This document shows, piece by piece, positions 43,668 through 56,255 of a DNA stretch of 64,000 nucleotides; the stretch's first letter is position 1, and every line of letters starts with the position of its first letter. The notes under the pieces are model-generated. The model did not search any database, was not told the origin of the DNA, and saw only the letters and a list, made by a program, of their open reading frames with translations. Source of the DNA: Millisia brevis NBRC 105863 (GTDB taxonomy: Bacteria; Actinomycetota; Actinomycetes; Mycobacteriales; Mycobacteriaceae); the NCBI RefSeq assembly GCF_001552615.1, contig NZ_BCRN01000001.1, forward strand, positions 434,001 to 498,000, given 5' to 3'. The translations under genes were made by a program, and so were the position numbers.

Positions 43668-45773
43668 GTGACGGACGACAGCCTGAGCCGAATTGCCGCC
43701 GTTCTTGCCGGGAAGCGAGGGTGGGTTGTCGCCCTGCTGGTGATCGTCGCCGGCATCGCGATCATCGGCCTCGCCGGGGCGAACGAGTCCGCCGAGTCGG
43801 CACCGACGTCGCTGCCGGCGTCGGCCGAGTCCGCCCGGGTCAACGAGATCACCGCGACCTTCCCGGACGCCGACGAAGCGGCCGTGGTGCTGGTCGCGGC
43901 CCGCCCGGACGGCGGCACCCTCGAGCCGAGCGACCTGGATGCGCTGGCGGCGGCGCAGGAACGCGCGGTCGCCGTCGACCCGGCGTTCGGGGAGATCGGC
44001 GCTCCGGTGATACCGGCGCCCGACGGCTTGGCGGCGATCGCCCCGGTGGGGATCGACGGCACGCTCAACGGCTTCCCGTTGACCGATCGGGTCGATGAAC
44101 TGCGCGCTGCGGTCGCCGACGGCCTACCGAGCGATCTGACCGTCGACGTCACCGGCGGCCCGGCGTTCGGCGCCGATATCGCGAACTCGTTCTCCGGCGC
44201 GAACATCACATTGTTGGCGGTCACGGCCCTGGTCGTCGCGGTCCTGCTGATCCTGACCTACCGGTCACCGGTGTTGTGGCTGGTCCCGCTGCTCGTCATC
44301 GGCTTCGCCGACCGGGTGGCCGCATCGGTGGGCACCCTGGTCGCCGAGCTGACCGGGTTGTCGTTCGACGGGTCGACCTCGGGTATCACCAGCGTGCTGG
44401 TCTTCGGTGCGGGCACCAACTACGCGCTGCTGCTGGTCTCGCGGTATCGGGAGGAGTTGCACCGGCACGACAACCATCGCGACGCCCTGGCCGTCGCGGT
44501 GCGGCGTGCGGCCCCGGCGATCCTGGCGAGCAATGCGACGGTGGTGCTCGCCCTGTTGACCCTGATCGTCGCCCTGCTGCCCAGTACGCGGGGTCTGGGT
44601 GTGCTCGCCGCGTGCGGTCTGGTGGTCGCGGCGGTGTTCGTGCTGTTGGTGTTGCCGCCGCTGCTGGCAGTGTGCGGTCGCCGACTGTTCTGGCCGTTCG
44701 TTCCGCACGTCGAGGCCGCCGCCGAGGACGGTCCGCGCGGTCCCTGGTACCGCATCGCGGCGACGATGACCGCCCGACCGGTGCCGGTTGTAATCGTGTC
44801 GGTGCTGGTCCTGGGCCTGTGCGGGTTGTGGCTGATCGGCACGAAGATCGGGCTCTCGCAGACCGAGCAGTTCCGAGTACAGGCGGAGTCGGTGGACGGT
44901 ATCGACGTGCTGGCCGCGCACTTCCCGGGCGGAACGTCGGACCCGACGGTGCTGCTGGCCCGGACCGCGGAGGCGGATCGGGTGGCGGCGGCCGCCGAGA
45001 CCGTCGAGGGGGTGCAGTCGGTCACCGCGGACGGAAACATGGACGGCTGGAGCCGGTACTCGGTGGTGCTCGGCGCGGACCCGGGGACCGACCAGGCCTT
45101 CGACACGATCCGGCAACTGCGCGCCGCGGTTTCGGCCGTGCCGGGCGGTGAGGCACTCGTCGGCGGATCGGACGCCCGGGCGCTCGACACCGCCGAGGCC
45201 GCGGCCCGCGATCGGATGGTGGTGATTCCGCTGGTCCTCGCGGTGGTCTTCGCCGTGCTGGTCGTGCTGCTGCGCGCCCTGGTGGCGCCGGTCCTGCTGC
45301 TGGCGACCACGGTGCTCAGCACGATCGCCGCCCTCGGCCTGGGGCATCTGGTGTCGAAATACATCTTCGGGTTCCCGGCCTTCGACGACCAGGTGCCGCT
45401 GTTCTCGTTCCTGTTCCTGGTGGCGCTCGGCGTGGATTACACGATCTTCCTGGTGACTCGGACGCGCGAGTACACCCGCAACCACCACACCGCGGACGCG
45501 ATCGTGCGGGCGGTCGCCTCCACGGGCGGGGTGATCACCAGCGCGGGCATCGTGCTGGCCGCGGTCTTCTGTGTGCTCGGCGTCCTGCCGTTGATCACGC
45601 TGACGCAGATCGGCATTGTGGTGGGCCTGGGCATCGTTCTCGACGCCTTCGTGGTGCGCACGATCGTGGTGCCCGCGGTGTTCGCGCTGGTCGGTGATCG
45701 GGTGTGGTGGCCGGGAAAGGCACACCCCGACAAGCCGCAGCGGACGGTCGCCGCCCACGCCGAGTACCTCTAG
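43668..45773 (+). CDS. MMPL-family RND transporter
   Basis: This 701-residue protein has two repeats, each a transmembrane helix, a soluble porter domain and a block of about five helices. FGAGTNYALLLVSRYREEL in repeat 1 and VALGVDYTIFLVTRTREY in repeat 2 are the family motifs, the second with the proton-relay Asp-Tyr pair while the first has Asn-Tyr. MmpL proteins export lipids, siderophores or drugs across the inner membrane. It is shorter than mycobacterial MmpL3-type members and lacks their C-terminal tail, resembling MarR-linked actinobacterial drug exporters. Its stop codon shares bases with that of the convergent DUF4276 gene. Confidence 0.9.
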   Translation: MTDDSLSRIAAVLAGKRGWVVALLVIVAGIAIIGLAGANESAESAPTSLPASAESARVNEITATFPDADEAAVVLVAARPDGGTLEPSDLDALAAAQERAVAVDPAFGEIGAPVIPAPDGLAAIAPVGIDGTLNGFPLTDRVDELRAAVADGLPSDLTVDVTGGPAFGADIANSFSGANITLLAVTALVVAVLLILTYRSPVLWLVPLLVIGFADRVAASVGTLVAELTGLSFDGSTSGITSVLVFGAGTNYALLLVSRYREELHRHDNHRDALAVAVRRAAPAILASNATVVLALLTLIVALLPSTRGLGVLAACGLVVAAVFVLLVLPPLLAVCGRRLFWPFVPHVEAAAEDGPRGPWYRIAATMTARPVPVVIVSVLVLGLCGLWLIGTKIGLSQTEQFRVQAESVDGIDVLAAHFPGGTSDPTVLLARTAEADRVAAAAETVEGVQSVTADGNMDGWSRYSVVLGADPGTDQAFDTIRQLRAAVSAVPGGEALVGGSDARALDTAEAAARDRMVVIPLVLAVVFAVLVVLLRALVAPVLLLATTVLSTIAALGLGHLVSKYIFGFPAFDDQVPLFSFLFLVALGVDYTIFLVTRTREYTRNHHTADAIVRAVASTGGVITSAGIVLAAVFCVLGVLPLITLTQIGIVVGLGIVLDAFVVRTIVVPAVFALVGDRVWWPGKAHPDKPQRTVAAHAEYL

Positions 45774-46423
45774 CCGGAGAGGGCTTCCAGCCGAGACAAC
45801 CACTGGTCGAACCGCGGGGCATGTGACCTGACGACGGGCAGACCCGCGCTCGCGGTAATCGCGACACCATCGCGCACCTTCGAGTAGCCGCTCCACTCCG
45901 ACTTCAGGCGTTTCGAAGGTGCGGTGGTCGGGCCGTCGTTGATCGATTCGGCGTTGTGGTCGTATTGCGCAAGTACGCCCGCGCAGTGCTTCCGGACCTT
46001 CGCGGGAAGGTCGCTCGCCGCCGAAGCGGCCGCGAAGACCAGAGCCTCGAACTCGTGCAACACGACGAACGGCAGGAATCGATCACCATCGGATATGTCC
46101 GCGGCCATGCCGCGCTCCCGGTTGATGACACATTCGTCGGTATGCGGCGCGCTGCAGCGTGCCGGTCCGTCGTCCGGATATCCGTAGAAATCGATCATCG
46201 TCGTGACGCAGACGAATTGGCTCGATGTCAGAGTGTTGCCGATGTCCTTGCGCCAGTGTTTCCAGGACCCACCGCCTTTGGCGCTCGCACGTCCCGCCGT
46301 GCGACTGGTCTTGACGATGATCGGTTGAATGTGGATCCCGAGAGTCCACAGATGTGGTGCGAGGACATCGCCGACAAACCGATCCTCGGTCTGTCCTTCC
46401 ACGACGATCGCCACCTGCCTCAT
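45770..46423 (-). CDS. DUF4276 protein (TOPRIM-like), partner of AAA ATPase
   Basis: The 217-residue protein begins MRQVAIVVEGQTEDRFV, where Glu9-Gly and Thr-Glu13 form the acidic site of the TOPRIM-like fold. TTMIDFYGYP (Asp78) gives the second acidic strand, and LPFVVLHEFEALVF (120-130) is the most conserved block of DUF4276. By analogy with the RloB/DUF4435 partners of ATPases it could cut nucleic acid, but no activity is proven. ATG 46423 overlaps the ATPase stop in ATGA, so translation is coupled. Base composition is less GC-biased than in neighbours. The 3' stop overlaps the MMPL stop at CTAG. Confidence 0.8.
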   Translation of the reverse strand: MRQVAIVVEGQTEDRFVGDVLAPHLWTLGIHIQPIIVKTSRTAGRASAKGGGSWKHWRKDIGNTLTSSQFVCVTTMIDFYGYPDDGPARCSAPHTDECVINRERGMAADISDGDRFLPFVVLHEFEALVFAAASAASDLPAKVRKHCAGVLAQYDHNAESINDGPTTAPSKRLKSEWSGYSKVRDGVAITASAGLPVVRSHAPRFDQWLSRLEALSG

Positions 46424-47541
46424 AGCAGCCGGCGCGGTCTGCCGCCCAACAGATTCTTCTCCCAGATCTCGCCCACCGAGTAGTCCTCGAGCCACTGTTC
46501 GAAGGATGCGGGATCGTGCCGGGTGATGGTCGTTCCCCGTGCGGTGCGATCCAGGACCGCCAGTTCGGAGATATCGAACTGACTGAGCAGCGTCACCGAC
46601 TGAGTCGCGGCAACCAGACGTCTTCCGGCAGCGGCGCTGCGCATCATGTCGGCGAGTTGGTGGATCGCGAAGGGATGCAGGCCGAGCTCCGGCTCGTCGA
46701 GGACGATCGTGTGCGGACGTTCGGGCTGCTGCAGAAGGACCGCCAGGCAGATGAATCGCAGGGTTCCGTCACTGAGTTGATCCGCAGAAAACACATGGTC
46801 GAGACCGGTTTCCGACCACCGCAACCGGAGCCCCGACACCTCCGGACGCAGCACGAAGTCTCCGAAGAAGGGCGCGACGTTGCGGATCGACCGGATGATG
46901 GCGTCGTACTGCTCCGGGTGTTCGGCTCGCAGGCGCAGAAGAACCGGGGCAAGGTTAGACGCATCGGGATGCAGACTGATGTTGTCGGCCGTGTCGGCGT
47001 ATCTCTTCACCGGCGCGTCCGCACTCACATCGTCGAAGTGGAAGACCCGACAGCCGGAGACGGCCTTCCGCGCATAGTGCGCAAACGTGTTCCGATCATC
47101 GGCGGCCGATACCAGGACCGACTCGCGATGGGTTCCCAAGTCATCCTGGCGCGGATTCGGATATCTGCTCCGATCGTGGAAGAACGTCGTCTCCGTGATG
47201 GCGACGCTGTCCTCCGCCGCCGCGATCAGATCGGCTCGGTAGCCATTGGTCAGATCGCCCTCCCAATCGCTCCACGCCTCCAACCGGACACCGTCCGGTG
47301 ACAACGCCGGATCGACCGGTCGATGCAGAATGCTGCCGAATCCACCCTTCCGAACGATGTACGACTGGAGTTGGCGGTCGATGATCCGACCGAGAAGCTC
47401 GAAGGCTCCCACCAGGTTGCTCTTCCCGGCACCGTTTCCGCCCACAAGAAGCGTGACTTCGGTGTTCAGGTCCAAGGTGACATCGGCCAGTGACGCGTAT
47501 CCGCTGACGCGAAGCTGACGGAGTGGGGTGTCGCCGGCCAT
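46420..47541 (-). CDS. AAA-family ATPase (AAA_21/RecF-SMC-like)
   Basis: The protein has 373 residues. Walker A is GGNGAGKS (34-41), the ABC-like signature is LSDGTLRFICL (256-266), Walker B is TIVLDEPELGLHP (278-290) and a switch-like segment AATQSVTLLSQFD follows. This is the AAA_21/OLD-like architecture in which the ATPase is encoded beside a TOPRIM or DUF partner. AGGAGGTG lies 6 nt before ATG 47541. The gene overlaps the DUF4276 gene by 4 bp, forming an isolated two-gene cassette. A role in phage defence or nucleic-acid processing is inferred from similar ATPase plus TOPRIM pairs, not shown. Confidence 0.85.
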   Translation of the reverse strand: MAGDTPLRQLRVSGYASLADVTLDLNTEVTLLVGGNGAGKSNLVGAFELLGRIIDRQLQSYIVRKGGFGSILHRPVDPALSPDGVRLEAWSDWEGDLTNGYRADLIAAAEDSVAITETTFFHDRSRYPNPRQDDLGTHRESVLVSAADDRNTFAHYARKAVSGCRVFHFDDVSADAPVKRYADTADNISLHPDASNLAPVLLRLRAEHPEQYDAIIRSIRNVAPFFGDFVLRPEVSGLRLRWSETGLDHVFSADQLSDGTLRFICLAVLLQQPERPHTIVLDEPELGLHPFAIHQLADMMRSAAAGRRLVAATQSVTLLSQFDISELAVLDRTARGTTITRHDPASFEQWLEDYSVGEIWEKNLLGGRPRRLL

Positions 47542-47676
47542 GACCTTCACCTCCTGACGGTGTTGTTGCGAAGTTACCTCACACCTCGCGCGAGAACGCC
47601 TGCCGGAGGACACGGTTGTGGACAGCCCGCGTTAGCCGCAGACGACGCGTGCGGCCCGCGCGGACTACCTCTGAGT

Positions 47677-47725
47677 CGGTACCGAGCCGGTACGGTCCGA
47701 CTCGGTACCGGCTGGGTCAGTACCG
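47677..47725. repeat. cluster of CGGTACCG-like motifs
   Basis: CGGTACCG (47677-47684), CGGTACGG (47688-47695), CGGTACCG (47703-47710) and CAGTACCG (47718-47725) lie within 49 bp, mostly in the gap between the DUF3592 stop and the ATPase gene. The spacing is 11, 15 and 15 bp. They could fold as alternative hairpins. Confidence 0.55.
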
Positions 47726-48574
47726 TTCGCGCAGGAACTCGTCGATCTGTTCGCCGGCGCCCAGGGCGGTGAACACCCGGTCCTCGTCGCCCGGGGCCGC
47801 GGGGTCGTAGAGAACGACCAGCTGCTGACCGTCGAGGGGAACGCCGTACCGCGGGTGACCCTTGATGTAAGGGAAGGCCTCGGTCCGGCTGATCCGGTGT
47901 TCGAAACCCTGCAGGTCGGCGAAGGCAAAGGTCCACTCCGCGTAGTAGACGCGCTGACCGGTGGTCGGTTCGGGGTCCGAGGCGACCACGACGCCCGGCA
48001 CCCGGGCACCGGAGACCATCAGTTCCTCGGCGATCGCCCGCGAGCGGACGGCCTTGCGGCCGCTGCGTCGGCCGATGAACAGCAGGTACAGCGCGACGAG
48101 GGTCACCAGCGGCGCGAGCCAGTATTCGGTGGACCACACCGCCCATTGCTGGACTTTCCATTCCACCGCGGGGCCACCGACAAATTCGCTGGTGGCGCCG
48201 ATCTGGTCGGCCGGCGCCCAGTCGAACAGCCGCGACCACCACAGTCCGGCGGCAGTCCCCAGCACCGTGAGGGCCAGGGGGCCGACGACGAGGTACCTGT
48301 CCTTGCGACCCGACCAGAGCCGGTTCGACAGGTGGTACGCGAAGTACGCGACGATCACCAGGATCATCGCCACCGGAATGGGGAACATCATGTCGTCCGA
48401 GCCCGGGTTCGGCGAGTCGATGCTGTTGAGCACGCCCCGTCGAATGGCATCGACCAACTGCCCGACCGTCAGGCCCAGGACCACTCCGGCCGCCAGCAGG
48501 AGGGCTCCCGTCACGACGGACGCGATCATTCCGCCTCCGCGGGTCGCCTGCCGTCCGATCTCACTTATCGCCAC
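47717..48574 (-). CDS. DUF3592 membrane protein
   Basis: The 285-residue protein has four transmembrane helices (two N-terminal, two around GPLALTVLGTAAGLWW and WLAPLVTLVALYLLFIG). A soluble C-terminal domain reads VPGVVVASDPEPTTGQRVYYAEWTFAFADLQG and LVVLYDPAAPGDEDRVF, the DUF3592 pattern of a small beta domain. The function is unknown. I choose GTG 48574 with GGAGGA 9 nt upstream; the ATG 15 codons later is an alternative, and the longer frame 5' has no support. Confidence 0.7.
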   Translation of the reverse strand: MAISEIGRQATRGGGMIASVVTGALLLAAGVVLGLTVGQLVDAIRRGVLNSIDSPNPGSDDMMFPIPVAMILVIVAYFAYHLSNRLWSGRKDRYLVVGPLALTVLGTAAGLWWSRLFDWAPADQIGATSEFVGGPAVEWKVQQWAVWSTEYWLAPLVTLVALYLLFIGRRSGRKAVRSRAIAEELMVSGARVPGVVVASDPEPTTGQRVYYAEWTFAFADLQGFEHRISRTEAFPYIKGHPRYGVPLDGQQLVVLYDPAAPGDEDRVFTALGAGEQIDEFLRERY

Positions 48575-48847
48575 TGAAACGGTTCCTCCGTTGCCACTGC
48601 GCGGACCCCGAAGACCCGCGACGGACGGAGGATAGCGGTCGAATTGTCCCGATGAGGATTCGACGTCGCTGCATGCTCGCGACCGGCTCGGTGGAACCAC
48701 CCCGGGGCCCGTGTACGGCTCGGGATACGGCTGCCGAACATCGCGGTGCAACCGAAACACGGCCGCAGTCGAAAGAAGAAGGCGTCGGATATGAGAATCG
48801 AGCGGGGACTGTGTCCAACCGCTCGATACCGGGAGTTCGTGCTGTGG

Positions 48848-48921
48848 GTGGGCCTACCTGGACTTGAACCAGGGACCTCTTCCTTATCAGGGAAGCGCTC
48901 TAACCGCCTGAGCTATAGGCC
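48848..48921 (-). tRNA. tRNA-Ile (GAT anticodon)
   Basis: On the minus strand the acceptor GGGCCTA pairs with TAGGCCC. The anticodon arm is CTTCC-CTGATAA-GGAAG with anticodon GAT, and the T arm holds CCTGGTTCAAGTCCAGG. It is 74 nt without an encoded CCA and lies downstream of gyrA-DUF3566, as in mycobacteria. Confidence 0.95.
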
Positions 48922-49034
48922 CTCGAACATCGGCGTGGTCTTCGACCGTGCCGAGCGATGAGGTTACCGCATGCACCGCTCGGGAACCAAAACGGCTCCC
49001 GACGACGGTCGACGCGGCCGATCGAGCACACAAA

Positions 49035-49068
49035 AAACCTCGGCACAGTCGAGTCTGTGCCGAGGTTT
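49035..49068 (-). terminator. intrinsic terminator of the gyrB-gyrA-DUF3566 operon
   Basis: On the minus strand AAACCTCGGCACAG pairs with CTGTGCCGAGGTTT, a 14-bp perfect stem with a 6-nt loop, followed by a T-run. It starts 18 bp after the DUF3566 stop. Confidence 0.9.
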
Positions 49069-49085
49069 CCCGTGAAACGACGACG

Positions 49086-50615
49086 CTAATCGCGATCGGC
49101 GAGGGTGACTTCCACACCGCCGACGAGGTCGGCGCACAGGTTGTAGATGAACGAGCCGATCGTGACGATCGCGGTGAACAGCACGATGTTGATCAGACCG
49201 ATCACCGAGGAGTACCCGAAGACCTGACCGGCGGTGACCAGGCCGCTACCGGAGGTGTCGGAGACGATGTCGGTGAACGCACTGTTGAGGCGATCCCAGA
49301 CGCCCATGCCGCCCAGGACCAGGTACAGCGCGGCAACGGCCACCATCCAGGCCAGGAAGCCCGCCACCGAGATGACCAGCGACAGCTTCAGCGCCGACCA
49401 GGGGTCGATGCGCCGCAGCTGCAGGACCGCGCGCAGCGGCCCGGTGCTCGGCACCGCGACCGGTCCGGCCACCGCGGCGACCCGCTGGGCTTCCGGCTCG
49501 GCGGCGGTGGGCGTGGGATGACGCACCTCGGAGAGGTCGGGCATGTCGACGGGCAGCTCGTTGCGCTCCACCTTGCGGGTGGGGCCGTCGATGACGGCGG
49601 CCTTGGTGCGCGCCTCCTCACGGACCGAACGGTCCGGGGTGGGGGTACCCGGCACCGGCCGGTCCCCACCGCGCCGCGCACCGGTCGGGAACTGTCCCGG
49701 GCGGGCGGTGACGTTGGTCTGCGGCTGCTGGCGGCCACGATCCCAGGACGATCCGGCAGCCGCGGCGGCGGCCGGGCGGGCGCCGGGGGCGGGCGGGCGC
49801 TGCTGCTCCACCCGCTGCGTCTCGGCCGCGGCGGGCTTCGGCGCCGGACGACCGTCGACGGGCGGCTTACCGGCCCCGTTGGTCACCACGGTGCGGTCGG
49901 TGGGGACGGCAGGCTGGGGCGGGCGACCGGCACCGTTGCCGGTGGGTCGCGGTGCCGCGGCGGCAGCCGGGCGGGCCGTCTGCTGCGTCGGAGCGGCCTG
50001 CTGCGTCGGAGCGGCCTGCGGCGGCGCCTTGGGCGCGGGGCGGTCGGCGGCGGCGGGTCGATCGGCCGGCGCGGGATCGCGCGGTCGACCGACACCGGGC
50101 GGACCGGCCGGCGGAGCGGTGGGCGCGGGCGGCGCGGTCGGCGGCTTGGGAGCGCCGGCCGCGGGGGTGGCAACCGTCGGAGCACCGGACGGCGGCGCGG
50201 ATCGAGGTGGCGCGGCCGGGGGCGGAGCGCTCTGCCCGGGGGTGCGCTGGGGCAGCGGACCGGCGACCGGAGCCGAACCGGGTGCCGCACCGTTGGGCTG
50301 CGCCGGTCGAGCCGGGCCGGATCCGGCGCCCTGCTCGGCGGCCGGTCGCGCCGGACCCGACGGGTTGACCGGTCGGGCGGTGGGCTCGCCGGCGGGCCGG
50401 GCCGGGGTGACATTGCCGGCCGGGCGCGTCGCCTCGACCGGGCGGACCGCATCGGCTCCGGGGCCCGCATCCGGGCCCTTCGCAGCCGCGGCACCGTTCG
50501 GCGCTGCCGGACCACCGGTCGGAGCGGGCGCGGGGCCCGCATCCGATGCGCCCGGCAGACGCGGCTGCCCGTTGCTCGGTGATTCGCCGCTCGCTGAATC
50601 GCGCGGAGTGCTCAC
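49086..50615 (-). CDS. DUF3566 transmembrane protein (Rv0007-like)
   Basis: The protein has 509 residues. About the first 370 are Pro/Ala/Gly-rich with repeated TQQAA, PPAAP and PARPA units and are probably disordered. The C-terminal 125 residues hold the DUF3566 domain with two helices ([39 protein letters not shown]). The M. tuberculosis relative Rv0007, in the same position after gyrA, is about 300 residues, so the low-complexity tail is unusually long here. The function is unknown. The GTG start lies 5 bp after the gyrA stop; the operon ends at the terminator 49035-49068. Confidence 0.85.
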   Translation of the reverse strand: MSTPRDSASGESPSNGQPRLPGASDAGPAPAPTGGPAAPNGAAAAKGPDAGPGADAVRPVEATRPAGNVTPARPAGEPTARPVNPSGPARPAAEQGAGSGPARPAQPNGAAPGSAPVAGPLPQRTPGQSAPPPAAPPRSAPPSGAPTVATPAAGAPKPPTAPPAPTAPPAGPPGVGRPRDPAPADRPAAADRPAPKAPPQAAPTQQAAPTQQTARPAAAAAPRPTGNGAGRPPQPAVPTDRTVVTNGAGKPPVDGRPAPKPAAAETQRVEQQRPPAPGARPAAAAAAGSSWDRGRQQPQTNVTARPGQFPTGARRGGDRPVPGTPTPDRSVREEARTKAAVIDGPTRKVERNELPVDMPDLSEVRHPTPTAAEPEAQRVAAVAGPVAVPSTGPLRAVLQLRRIDPWSALKLSLVISVAGFLAWMVAVAALYLVLGGMGVWDRLNSAFTDIVSDTSGSGLVTAGQVFGYSSVIGLINIVLFTAIVTIGSFIYNLCADLVGGVEVTLADRD

Positions 50616-50620
50616 GTCGA

Positions 50621-53146
50621 TCAGGACCCCTTCGGTGCCGTGGAAGTACCGTCGACGAGCTCCTCGGGCTCGTCGGCATTACGTGCAATAGCCAGCAGAG
50701 TGTCGCCCTCTCCGAGGTTCATCAAACGAACACCCTTCGTCTGGCGGCCTGCCCTGCGAACCTGCTTCGCCCCGGTACGGATGACGCCCCCGTTCGAGGT
50801 GATGGCATACAGCTCGTCCTCGTCTTCGACGATGAGAGCCCCCACCAGGGTGCCACGTCGGGGGTCGTACTGGATTGTCAGCACGCCCTTTCCGCCGCGA
50901 CCTTGGGTCGGATAGTCCTCGATCGGGGTGCGCTTGGCGTACCCGCCGGAGGTCGCGACCAGCAGGAACTTGCCGTCGTGCACCACATTGAGCGACAACA
51001 GGTGGTCGTCCTCGTTGAAGCGCATCCCCTGAACGCCGGAGGTGGCCCGACCCATCGGCCGCAGCACCTCGTCGTTGGCGGAGAACCGGATCGACTGGCC
51101 CTGCTCCGATACCAGCAGCAGGTCGTCCTCGGCGGAGCCGAGCACCGCGCCGACCAGTTCGTCGTCGCCGCGCAGGTTGACCGCGACGATCCCGCCGGAT
51201 CGGTTGGAATCGAAGTCGATCAGGCGCGACTTCTTGACCAGGCCGCCGCGGGTGGCGAGCACCAGGTACGGGGCGTCCTCGTAGGACTTGAGCTGGATGA
51301 CCTGGGCGATGCGCTCGTCCGGCTGGAAGGCCAGCAGGTTCGCGACGTGCTGGCCGCGGGCGGTCCGGTTGGCCTCGGGCAGCTCGTACGCCTTCGCGCG
51401 GTAGACGCGCCCCTTGGTGGTGAAGAACAGGATCCAGTCGTGCGTCGAGCTGACGAAGAAGTGGCTGACGATGTCGTCCTGCTTGAGCCCGGCACCCTGG
51501 ACGCCCTTGCCGCCGCGCTTCTGCGAGCGGTACAGGTCGGTCTTGGTGCGCTTGGCGTAGCCGGTCTCGGTGATGGTGACCACCACGTCCTCGCGGGCGA
51601 TCAGGTCTTCGTCGTTGACGTCGCCGTCGGCGGCGATGATCTTGGTGCGCCGATCGTCACCGTACTTGTCGACGATCTCCTTGAGCTCGTCGTGCACGAT
51701 CGCGCGCTGCCGCTCGGGCTTGGCCAGGATGTCCTTGTAGTCGGCGATCTCGGCCTCGATCTTGGCCAATTCGTCGACGATCTTCTGCCGTTCGAGCGCG
51801 GACAGCCGGCGCAGCTGCATATCGAGGATCGCGGTCGCCTGGATCTCGTCGATCTCGAGCAGGTCCATCAAGCCGGTGCGCGCGGTCTCGGTATCCGGCG
51901 AGCGGCGGATCAACGCGATGACCTCGTCGAGCGCGTCGAGCGCCTTGACCAGGCCGCGCAGGATGTGGGCGCGTTCCTCGGCCTTGCGCAGTCGGTACTG
52001 GGTGCGCCGGATGATCACTTCGAGCTGATGGCCGACGTACAGCTTGAGGATCTGATCGAGCCGCAGGGTGCGCGGCACCCCGTCGACGATCGAGAGCATG
52101 TTCGCGCCGAAGCTGGTCTGCAGTTGGCTGTGCTTGTAGAGGTTGTTGAGCACCACCTTGGCCACCGCGTCGCGCCGCAGCTTGACCACGATGCGCATGC
52201 CGACCCGGTCGGAGGACTGGTCCTCGATATCGGAGATGCCGGCGATCTTGCCGTCCTTGTGCTGCTCGGCGATCGAGGCGATCAGGTTGTCCGGGTTGAC
52301 CTGGAACGGCAGCTGGTTGATGACGATCTGGGTGCCGCCGCGGGTGTCCTCCTCGATCTCGACGACGCCGCGCATGCGGATCGACCCGCGACCGGTGGTG
52401 TACGCGTCGTGGATGCCCTGGCCGCCGACGATCAGTCCGTGCGTGGGGAAGTCGGGTCCCTTGACCCGCTCCATCACCGCGGCGAGGGTCGATTCCTCGT
52501 CGGCCTGGTGGTTGTCGAGGATCCAGTAGATCGCCTCGGCGACCTCGCGCAGGTTGTGCGGCGGCACATTGGTGGCCATGCCGACGGCGATACCGCCGGA
52601 ACCGTTCACCAACAGGTTGGGGATACGGCTGGGGAGAACCCGCGGCTCGAGGGTGCGACCGTCGTAGTTCGGGGTGAAATCGACGGTCTCCTCGTCGATA
52701 TCCCGCAGCATCTCCATCGCCAACGGCGTCAGCCGGCATTCGGTATAGCGCATCGCGGCGGCGCCGTCGTTGCCGGGCGAACCGAAGTTGCCCTGGCCGT
52801 CGATCAGCGGATAGCGCATCGACCACGGTTGGGCCAGCCGCACCAGGGCGTCGTAGATCGCCGAGTCGCCGTGGGGGTGATAGTTACCCATCGTCTCGGA
52901 CACCGGCCGCGCCGCCTTGACGTAGCCGCGGTCGGGCCGGAAACCGTTGTCGTACATCGCGTACAGGATGCGGCGGTGGACCGGCTTCAGACCGTCACGG
53001 ACCTCCGGCAGGGCGCGTCCGACGATGACGCTCATCGCGTAGTCGATATAGCTCGACTGCATTTCCTGCTGGATGTCGACCGGCTCGATCCGGTCTCCGC
53101 CCGAGGCGGGAACGTCCCCGTCCGGAGGCAGCGTGGTGTCTGTCAT
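50621..53146 (-). CDS. gyrA: DNA gyrase subunit A
   Basis: This 841-residue subunit breaks and rejoins DNA in the gyrase A2B2 complex. The catalytic Tyr134 lies in [10 protein letters not shown]. The quinolone-resistance region reads [17 protein letters not shown], with Ser95, Ala96 and Asp99 at the key positions, a sensitive-type set (M. tuberculosis has Ala where Ser95 is). The GyrA box that wraps DNA appears as QKRGGKG. The C-terminal beta-pinwheel follows. It starts 90 bp after gyrB. Confidence 0.97.
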   Translation of the reverse strand: MTDTTLPPDGDVPASGGDRIEPVDIQQEMQSSYIDYAMSVIVGRALPEVRDGLKPVHRRILYAMYDNGFRPDRGYVKAARPVSETMGNYHPHGDSAIYDALVRLAQPWSMRYPLIDGQGNFGSPGNDGAAAMRYTECRLTPLAMEMLRDIDEETVDFTPNYDGRTLEPRVLPSRIPNLLVNGSGGIAVGMATNVPPHNLREVAEAIYWILDNHQADEESTLAAVMERVKGPDFPTHGLIVGGQGIHDAYTTGRGSIRMRGVVEIEEDTRGGTQIVINQLPFQVNPDNLIASIAEQHKDGKIAGISDIEDQSSDRVGMRIVVKLRRDAVAKVVLNNLYKHSQLQTSFGANMLSIVDGVPRTLRLDQILKLYVGHQLEVIIRRTQYRLRKAEERAHILRGLVKALDALDEVIALIRRSPDTETARTGLMDLLEIDEIQATAILDMQLRRLSALERQKIVDELAKIEAEIADYKDILAKPERQRAIVHDELKEIVDKYGDDRRTKIIAADGDVNDEDLIAREDVVVTITETGYAKRTKTDLYRSQKRGGKGVQGAGLKQDDIVSHFFVSSTHDWILFFTTKGRVYRAKAYELPEANRTARGQHVANLLAFQPDERIAQVIQLKSYEDAPYLVLATRGGLVKKSRLIDFDSNRSGGIVAVNLRGDDELVGAVLGSAEDDLLLVSEQGQSIRFSANDEVLRPMGRATSGVQGMRFNEDDHLLSLNVVHDGKFLLVATSGGYAKRTPIEDYPTQGRGGKGVLTIQYDPRRGTLVGALIVEDEDELYAITSNGGVIRTGAKQVRRAGRQTKGVRLMNLGEGDTLLAIARNADEPEELVDGTSTAPKGS

Positions 53147-53236
53147 CGAATGGTCACTTTCTCACGAGAAGTGTTGCGACGGTGGTCGAACGGGCATCGG
53201 CGACCGGCGGATACCGGTCGCCGCGCAGCCGAGCGA

Positions 53237-56171
<2,935 letters not shown>

Positions 56172-56177
56172 CACCCC

Positions 56178-56183
56178 ATCGTA
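56178..56183 (-). promoter_or_regulatory. -10 hexamer TACGAT, leaderless-type, for dciA
   Basis: TACGAT on the minus strand, 6-nt spacer, then ATG 56171. It fits dciA being transcribed independently of recF in this genome. Confidence 0.55.
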
Positions 56184-56255
56184 GGCACTCGGGCGCATCC
56201 GCATACGCCGTGCCGGTTTTCGGATGCGTGCCACCGAATCGGCGACGGGAGGATC

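Noticed and set aside
21888-48921. Integrated element with tRNA attachment sites
   Set aside because: I saw no integrase, excisionase or duplicated tRNA 3' end beside either tRNA, so the segment is described as accessory without calling att sites.
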